Shown one piece after another: positions 33,201-42,200 of a stretch of DNA of 64,000 bases (its first letter is position 1; each line of letters opens with the position of its first letter). The stretch lies in the NCBI GenBank assembly GCA_019055375.1, contig JAHQIW010005183.1, forward strand, positions 1 to 64,000. Direction: 5' to 3'. A model generated the notes under the pieces. That model had not been told where the DNA came from and did no database searches. It was given only the letters and a program-made list of their open reading frames with translations. Both the position numbers and the translations under genes were made by a program. This DNA comes from Parelaphostrongylus tenuis. Its lineage: Eukaryota; Nematoda; Chromadorea; Rhabditida; Metastrongylidae.

Positions 33201-36200
33201 TGACTTTTTGAGCTCGGAATTTTCATCGTGCACAAAACTTATACATGTATGAAAATCATGTGAATGCAGAGAAATCCATATACTATAAGAGTAACGCAAA
33301 AACCGAGATTTTACTTCCCAGTTGGGGAAAAACCCTATTTGAATAACGAAAATCGTACGCTTCTTGCGAGTTGCGCTATGCGATTGATCAACTGCCGTCC
33401 CTAAAGGGTTAATCTTTCCCGTTAGGTTATGCCATAGATGTTTTCGATTCACTTTTCTTTGTTGCAGGTCGGCTTTGCTTCCCATCACGACCGATTATTT
33501 TCCTGACAGGCTCACACTTATAAGTGATTATTTGTATACAGAACATCAAATATCTGTTGTTCATGAGCACGTAAGCTTTTTCTTTTTGCTTGAAGTACTT
33601 GTAGAGTTACTAAGACAAAAGACAAGAACTAAAGTTTTGATATTCTAGGGATCACGAGTAAAAATGGACATAAATCAGCTGTCACGACTAGTTTTCGATC
33701 AGCTAATTTGTCAACGGCTTCAGCGAGGATTTCAGATCATTCTGATGTCAAAGCCATTGATCCACGTATGATTCGGTTTTAGTCGACTTATTTTAAGCTT
33801 TCATAAGCCTCTTTCAGTAAAAAAAATATATCCTTTCATTATTATTTGAGCCAACTTATCATGTGGTCAGTAAGGGTTCTTTTTTTCACTTGACTAGAGT
33901 GTAAAATTTCACTGTAAGGGAGCAGAGCTCCCGAGAGAACTGACTATAAAAAGATCGACAGACGACGGGTTCTGCCCGGCTGATGAGTCTGTAAGGACGA
34001 AACACGTGTCTCGGGCTGTACAAGAGCCCTTACCAGACCACATGACAAGCTGGCTCAAATAATAATGAAAGGATCTATTAAAATTTGAGCGTCGTCTTAA
34101 TAAAGCACTCGAAGTAAAGGTGTAATATGGTAAAAAATATTGATGGAGGATGATTTTTAACTGGAAGATGGTTATTGAGTGTCCTGAGCTGTTGCTATAA
34201 TTCACTCGGAGCTGTTTTGTGTTTTTACAGGTGGCTATCAAGCAAAGTTTGTTTGCTCCTGTAACAACAGAGCAGACCGAATGCAGTATGTCTTTAAATA
34301 AGGTGAGCGTTGAAGACTTTTCTCTGAAGACTTCTCTCAATTTATCCTTATTTGAGCGATTTAGTTTCTATTTACCACGCCTGTAATTCCTTTACTCTCC
34401 ATTTGTCGCTTTCGTTCTGGTACGCCTATGACGATATTTGATCAAAATCTAACTCATAAAAGAATAAAAAAAATGCGTCATGCATTCGTCTTAAATTTTT
34501 GACTTCGTTTGGGGTAATTGAATGCTTAGGCCTCTCGCTGTACCGAACAAGTGCTGCTAATCCTCCCAGACAAGTCTGAGACCAGTCTAGTACTGATTTA
34601 CCGACCCCGGAGGGATGGATGGCTTGGTAGGCTATGAGCGCGAGATTGAACCATCGACCTCGTGTGTGACGCAGACCGCCTCTAGTCACTGCGCTGCATG
34701 CGCTCTCCATCGGGGCTGCTCACACTCCGTTGGTTTGATCAGCATCAGCAAACATGCTCTAGTACGAAAAATGTTGACTCAATAACAAATTTCTGTCCTA
34801 ATCGCACAAAATGAGCGCCAAACACAAGCGCACGTCCATCGGACCGCCTCCTATCCGGGGCATGTTGGAGGAATCTCTGTGGGCTCATGTGATGTGGGAC
34901 GGGGGACACATAGGAAATTTTTTCTTCACAAAGGATTGAAGAAGAGCAAATCGTCCGGCTCTGAGAAATCCTCGAAGGATGCGCGTTTCATTCGATTTCA
35001 CCAAGTATCGTTCGAGGTGACTGAATGCTTATCCAGCCCTCAAAGTTACTCGCGGTGGCTTACCGATCTATCAAATCAGTTCTGCTATCCTCCCATACAA
35101 ATCTAATACCAACTCGCCCACCTCGGCGGGATGCCGTGTCACTGATGAAACTGACCTCAACTCAAAATACGCTGTTATAATGTACTGATCTAGTGCGAGG
35201 TCTCAAAATAGTCGATTGTTGATATATTTACAATGTGACTGATTTTCTATGTTCGACTGTTTTTCTCTTCAATGATGATGCGCATGCTTTCAGATTGTGC
35301 ATCGCTTAGTTTTAGTGGGATCTGATATCACAGTGACAGTGTTTTATCCAAAACGAAGCCGAGAAACAGAAGCGACTTTGTCGTCTGCCATGCAACCATA
35401 CTCATACTTCTTCCAGGTACCAATATACTCTTACTGTCATCCAGTACCCGAAAGGGTACAATCTGGCACTCTGGCACAACTCAACCATTATATCTGTGCT
35501 AGTAAATGGCCCCAGATAAACGTTTGTCAAAATTTGCCAAGAATAAGTCAATATATCCAGTTTACAAAATTTTCCTGCTTTGTTGCAGTAGTATTATGTT
35601 ACGATATACCTCTGAGAAGATTGAATGGTACACGAAGATTTTACCTCAGGTGGGAGTTCAACTTGAGTTTCACCGTTAACGTGGCTTCGTCCTATTGCGT
35701 CCATAGCTGCTTCTTCGCTTTCTAGATTCGAATCAAACCTTTTTGGGCCATGGGCTGAACCCTCTGCGCCTCTAACTCTCAGCGTGTTGCGTGTAACCCC
35801 AGCGGGCCATTGTTAGACGCTTCGCGCTTCGTTGTTGAAAGCAACACGCTGGAGATTGGGGACATAGACAATTGGGTCCGTGGTCCGAAAAGGGATAAGT
35901 CTTTTTTTCAGCCTTCTTTTTGGATGTTCTAGTTCTAAGAAATCTAGATTGAAAGGAAATCTCAGCCGCTGAAAGTTTTGTAGTGATCGAGAAATATCAC
36001 CAGTTGTTGAAACAACGGCATAAGGCTTGAGCCTCGAAAGGGTTAATTATTCTTCCGATTTGGAAACTAACACTGACCCCAGCGTATGAAATCGTGTAGT
36101 CTTTGGTTGCCTTTTTCCTAAACGTTCTTGGATTCGTGGGAGCTGTGAGAATTCATTGTTTTTCAGGTGCCAGATGCTGAGTGTTATGAAAAGAGTACTA

Positions 36201-39200
36201 CCAGGTGCGTATTTTCGTACTGATTAGTCAGGATCATTTTTTTGACACGACTAATTTATAGCCGATAATGGAGGATTTCTTATCGGTGTATAAGAGAGTC
36301 GCCAATTCTAACTAAATTTGTTTCATCTGCTTTACTCCTCCGTTTTAGCTTCAAACCTCACAACTTGGACAAGTTAAATTGGAGCTTCTTAGATTGCAAC
36401 ATCAAGTATCGTAACAATTCACAAATGTTCAAGGAAGAGATGAAGAGCTATTCGGCAAGGTGACCGTTTGTTTGAATAACTTCCCCTTAACTTCAGTAAT
36501 TTCACCTTCTAGTTCATTTTTACGACGCCGATATCTACGTAAAATAGCATTTTTCGGTCATCCGAGATGCAGAAATTTCTTGGAAATAGTTTCAGATCGT
36601 ACTTCTCTGGACTTATTTCTGTTAAGATGTTTTATCTTCAGATTTATGATTGTTCCTCAGCCGGAAACTCAAAACATTGTCCAACGGATTCTAAATGAGC
36701 AGTTGCCGGGAGCGTCGTTTCGAACCGTACAAGGGATGACAAATTCTTCGCTTCTCTATGATAGTATGATACGAGTCCTTCTTCAAATCAATCGACTTGT
36801 ACGACCTCCAAGTTATTTTTCTGCTGCGAACAACATTGCCCAGCGTGATTTGTCTTCACGGGCCGAGCTGAGTATAGCTAACTGTGACCAAGTAAGGCTT
36901 GAAAACTTTGTTTGTTTTCGATCTTTTGATTGCTTTTCGTTGCTCACTTTTTCTCAATTAGTTATCAGAGTTCTCTTTTTCCTGAGTATAATCGTGCGAA
37001 GTTGGTATTTCTCCTTTCAAACTCTATGGCTAACGCTTTGCCGACTTCGCCTTCTTCGGAGCTTGAGTAGCACTCTACCTAACTATACCCAACTTTCAGC
37101 CAAATTTAGCGGTAATCTTGTGAAAAAAATTAGTTGAGACGTCATTAGCTATGGAAAGTATCATCCAGGTTGTCACCAAATATGGCTAGGTAAATCAAAA
37201 CACTGATCTTTTATGAACCTCGGCCTTAGTAATTATTCATGTAAACCTTGCAGGCTTATCTTGTTTAGCGGACGCAAGGTGGTGATAATTGATGTTGTGG
37301 CAGTCGTAGCAGTAGTAATTCAGCGGCAAATGTTCGAGCGACTCTGCCTTCTCTAGAGCCTGGGCTAGGACGTATTTCAATATTCGAATGACTCGATGGA
37401 TCATCGATGCCTTCACATAGCGCATAGTTCAGGTCAAATGTTGAAAGAAGAAGAGACGTTGATCCACTGAGAAATTCAAGTAATTATGTACAACCAACTG
37501 ACTCTGATGAAACGCTCTGATTAAGGCGGAACCGCTGAATTTTTAGCCACCGAACTACTATCCTACTACTGTTACTCGCAACAATTACCAACCTGGCGTC
37601 GGTTGAACAAAGTCTGCAAGGTATACCTTTCCTTCGAGTGCTTTATCAAGACCACGCTCAAATTTCAATAGATCCTTTCATTATTATTTGAGCCAACATG
37701 TCATGTGGTCTGGTAATGCTTCTGCCCGGCTGATGAGTCTGTAAGGACGAAACACGTGTCTCGGGCTGTACAAGAGCCTTTACCAGACCACATGACATGT
37801 TGGCTCAAATAATAATGAAAGGATCTATTGAAATTTGAGCGTGGTCTTAATAAAGCACTCGAAGGAAAGGTATAAAAAAAGGATAAAGCTCTTGGCGTTG
37901 ATCAATCCCTGAGGGATGCGCCATGCATTCGACTTCAATTTTTAACTTCGTTTGAGGTGATTGAATGCACATCTAGCCTTTACAATGACTCGCGGTGGCC
38001 TCCCGCTGAACCGAGTCAGTGCTGCTTATCCGCCCAGACAAGCCTGAGACCTGTCTGGTACCAATTTACCGACCCCGGAGGGATGGATGGCTTGGTGAGC
38101 CATGAGCGCGAGATCGATCCAGTGACCTCGTGTGCGACGCAGGGCACCTCTAACCACTGCGCCACATGCGCTCAAAAATACAGCCTCAGACGGAAGTCGA
38201 ACGCGCGTTTCGTCCATACCGGGGACGCGTGCTACTATCACTACACCACCGAGACACATTTACCTTTAAGGAAAGGTATAATATGATAAAAATACCAGCC
38301 AGCTAGCAATCGAGTGCGAAAACACTCAGTGTTAGGTGAATGTTTCATCTGACAAAGAGTGTAAAGCATAGGTCGTCGATAACTATATATAAGGAGTGTG
38401 ACGCTCCCGAGAGAACTGGCTATGAAAAGATCGACAGACGACGGGTTCTGCCCGGCTGATGAGTCTGTAAGGACGAAACACGTGTCTCGGGCTGTACAAG
38501 AGCCTTTACCAGACCACATGACATGTTGGCTCAAATAATAATGAAAGGATCTGCAAGGTATACATATATATTTGTCAATGGTGAGGTTCATAGAAAGGCA
38601 GCCTTCTGGTATACTTGGCTATATAGTTTAGGTTTAGAAGAAGGCGAAATCGCCGTGTGTTTGTCATGGAATCTGAAAGGAAGAATAGCAACCTCGCACA
38701 ATTCCTGTTTAGAAAAATTGGACGCTTCGTAAGATATTTTGCTATATTCATGCCGAGTTTAGTGAGAGTTGGGTTTTCAAATTGATAATTGAAGTGGTTA
38801 CTACCAAAACTTTTGAAGATATCAATTTATCCGTGGCTTTTTATTTCAGGAAGAATTTGTTTTTGCAGTTATTTTGACTTTCTTTGGCAATTCAATCACC
38901 AGTTTGTTACGCTAATTTATAGCTTTACATGGTTTTCTAACGTGCGAAACTTGTGAAGGGCAAAAGCTAATTGAACACTTATGCTGCCTAGGCACTGTGA
39001 CACGAATGTTCAAGCGGTTTTTCTCGATATCTCTTTTTTTTCGAAGGGAAGAAGAACGGTTTTTCGTAAACTATAATTTACCTCAATAAGATATTTTGCA
39101 TTTATGCCGAGTTTAATGAGAGTCGGATTTTTGGATTTATAATTGGAGTGATTACTACCAACGCCTTTGAAGATATTAGTTTGTCCGTGGCTTTTTATTT

Positions 39201-42200
39201 CAGGAAAGATTTCATGTTATTCGTAGCAGCGAAAACTTGGCACTATTAATTTACTATCTTTTCTCGTAACGAATTGGCCAGAAGAGAATTTTCATGATTC
39301 TCCAAATTCTCCTCTTTCCAGATCGTGGCACATTTCAAGCGGAGTGGTTTGGTTGGAATAACTAGTCAAAATCCTGCCACTGTGTACCCTTCGAACATGT
39401 TTTTGTCCTACGACTTCGTGAACTGGCTTACAGGTAAGTTTCTATAGATTGTTTTTTGAATGTGATATTCACTTTTTTTCTATCGTTTTAGCTGGTAACG
39501 TAAAGGAAATAGCAACGCGTGAGAATGCGATCAAGTTTGCTAACGAGTTGGTTGAACTAGAGATTATAGAAATTGTTCGATCAAGTGGGTTTTTCTTACT
39601 TTTCTCGAGTTTCATGCAAATGGATCACCTCGATATATTGAAAATTTGGTTTTTGTAGCTGACATTGAATACGATGAGTTGGAGTCATGCGTTTCATCGG
39701 AGTCCGAAGCACGACTTTTTTCGATATGGCTTCCAGTTGTGCGCATTTGTAAACAGTGAGCGTGATCGCGATGCCCCACATCCATCATACAGCCGGTAGT
39801 TTTTGATAGTTCTGTGCTGCTTTCCAATTTAATATATCGAAACATGTGTGGCACATTGGCAAGTTGTGCTCTACAACAAGCACATGGTCAATGGTATCAC
39901 GCGCTCAGGGCTCACTCTGCCTTCCATCCCTTTAGGATTGGTGGATTGGTACCAGCTTTGTCCCGGAGTATCGTAGCACTGACTTAGTACTGTGGTAAAT
40001 CACCACGAGCTAGTTTAGAAGTCGGATATGCATTTAATCATTTCAAGCGTTGCTTGATGAAGTCGAATGTACGTCGCTTCCTTGGAGATTGATCAACACT
40101 GAGGGCTTTGTCCTTTCGAAAATTTTCATTTTTGTAACTAAGCTGTTTGATGTAAGCAACACAAAGTTCTCATATTTGTGTTTCTGATGTTGTAACAAGT
40201 ATTCAATCATAGCTTGGCATTTTAGATGGATGAGAGTTGAGTTCATACCCAACTGTACCCCAATTGGACCACCAGGTGAATGCCGATTCAGGCAGTCTGC
40301 TATTGACTTGGACTTCGTTCCTCGTGATCCTTGCCTGCTTGGTGAATGGGGCAGGGTATGATAGTTTTCTTGCTCAAGTCATCAAGAAGAATACATGTTT
40401 ATTTTTTGATTTGTAGTTCTATTTCTAGGTTGTATACGACCGATCATTTTGTGATTTGAAGACTTTTGATTTGAGCATCAAGTGGTATATGGCCACCGGT
40501 CAAACTGTTGCCGACACTGTCTATACGTGGCAGTCAAAGGTGATTGTAATAGAGTGTTTGGAAAACAAAGACATCCGTCTCTCTTTATAGTTGAAACTGT
40601 ATAAGTCAATGGTCATACATCTCTATGAGAAAGAACTATCTTTGCCAACATGGTCCTTATCGCTGTGAGCTATATCTGTCTTGCAGATTTTTCCTCAATT
40701 TACTTCTTCATTCCGGAGCCTCTGGGGGCACTTGTTAAAAATCGAAATTTGATGGTTTATCTTTCAATAAAAAGACTAGTAACTGTTCTTCAATAGAAAG
40801 GCCATCGTTTTCTACTACTTTCTGCCATTGCTTCGCAAAATTTCGGCTCCTCTCGATGTTCCGACGGTTCATCCTCCAGAGCAGCGATCAAGTCTTCATC
40901 GTTCAACTTTGTTGAATGTCCTGAACGAGACTTGTGCTTTTCTTCGGAGTCACGATATGCGCTATTAAAGTGTGTTGCGCCTTCTCCTTTGACTGCGTTG
41001 ATTTCATCGACTGCAGCTCGCTGTGAAAGACGCTTTCTCAATTAATGACTTAATAAAACACGAACTTTTAATGTATCGTTCAGCATGGCGGAAGCTCTCA
41101 ACGAAGTGGAAATAAAAACGAATAATATCCAGGTGTTAAGTGGGTAAATCCCATAGAAGAAATTGTAATACTCCTATGATATGCATGGAAGTTATTTCAT
41201 GCTTATTGAAGTGTCCCAAAACTTTGTTTCTAACCGTAATTTAATCCTTCTAGTTTAAAGACTTATTATTACTTATCATTGGGCTATCCGTTTGACTACA
41301 CACTTGGAACAGTTGAAACCATTCAATAGTCATGTTGATTTAGATATCAAAGGAAAGATTCTTCTTGTTTCCTGTACCTGAGGATCCTATCGCATTGCCG
41401 AAAGATGTGAATTCGAATCCGCTTCGATGTCCAATTCGTATTCAAGTGGACAAAAGCGTTGTGCCATCTAACATGGTAATAGTCTTAATGTAACATGTTC
41501 CGAGTTGGATATTTTTTCTGACTTTGCAGTTGTATTCAGCTGGAACGAACCTTACAACATTTGCTATTCTGCTTCGGATTCTGTGCTATGGAGTGTTCAG
41601 CGGAACATATGAACGCAATCAACACAACAGCAAACCCATCGTTCATGAGTAGAGAATATCCATTAGGTACGCTGTGAAGTTAAAATGAGGGATTTCTGAA
41701 GTTCTTTTCGCCTATATGAACGTTATAAGGTTGTGTTTAATTAGTAGCATCCAGATAAATTGTTTTATTCCCTTAAGAAAACAGCGAATCAAATGGATCG
41801 TCCCTGTACATCCATCAAACAGGCGGAATGTTTGTATCGCTTGAACGACCAAGCAACGAATCGCCGTTTTTCTTCTGGGCATGGAATCACATGCTTGCAA
41901 AAAAGTATCGACAGGATAGGTGAGACTTTTAAGTGATTGAAGCTATTGAGCAGTTTGGTGTTGGAGCAAATTTTGATAATCTTTGAGTTAATTGATTTTT
42001 CCCTTATAGTGGTAGATTTATCCGGCTCGAATCGCGTTTCAATTCCAATTATTTGCTTTACCAGTTCTATCTCATGTTTTCGTGATCCTCTTTCAACTGG
42101 AAGTTGGATGCCAGCGTGTACTCTTTTTTTATAGTAACCATTTTACTTTGACTTGGGGATTGGTCATCCTCTGATCCTATGAGATCTTGACATATGAGCG

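Larger units (their letters stand above)
37622..38552 (+). repeat. hammerhead repeat dimer, subfamily 1, split by a SINE (DEPDC5 intron)
   Basis: Unit 1 contains HHR-K. Its right flank runs to 37874 and stops in AAGGAAAGGTATA. After an insertion the same 13 bases resume at 38268 and lead into unit 2 with HHR-L. Removing the 406-bp insertion places the two cleavage sites 320 nt apart, head to tail. Unit 1 also has a left arm (37622-37716) that is an inverted copy of its right flank (37780-37874), 95 bp with a single mismatch. Confidence 0.88.

Noticed and set aside
36460..37137. 225-codon open frame, longest in the window
   Set aside because: Only 36642-36891 is coding (a DEPDC5 exon with a clear TCTTCAG acceptor and GTAAGG donor in phase). 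The rest is intron read-through.
37222..37545. Candidate missing DEPDC5 exon (a [20 protein letters not shown] reading from about 37433)
   Set aside because: The frame is plausible, but no donor site is present before TGA and no family similarity can be claimed, so it was left out of the gene model.
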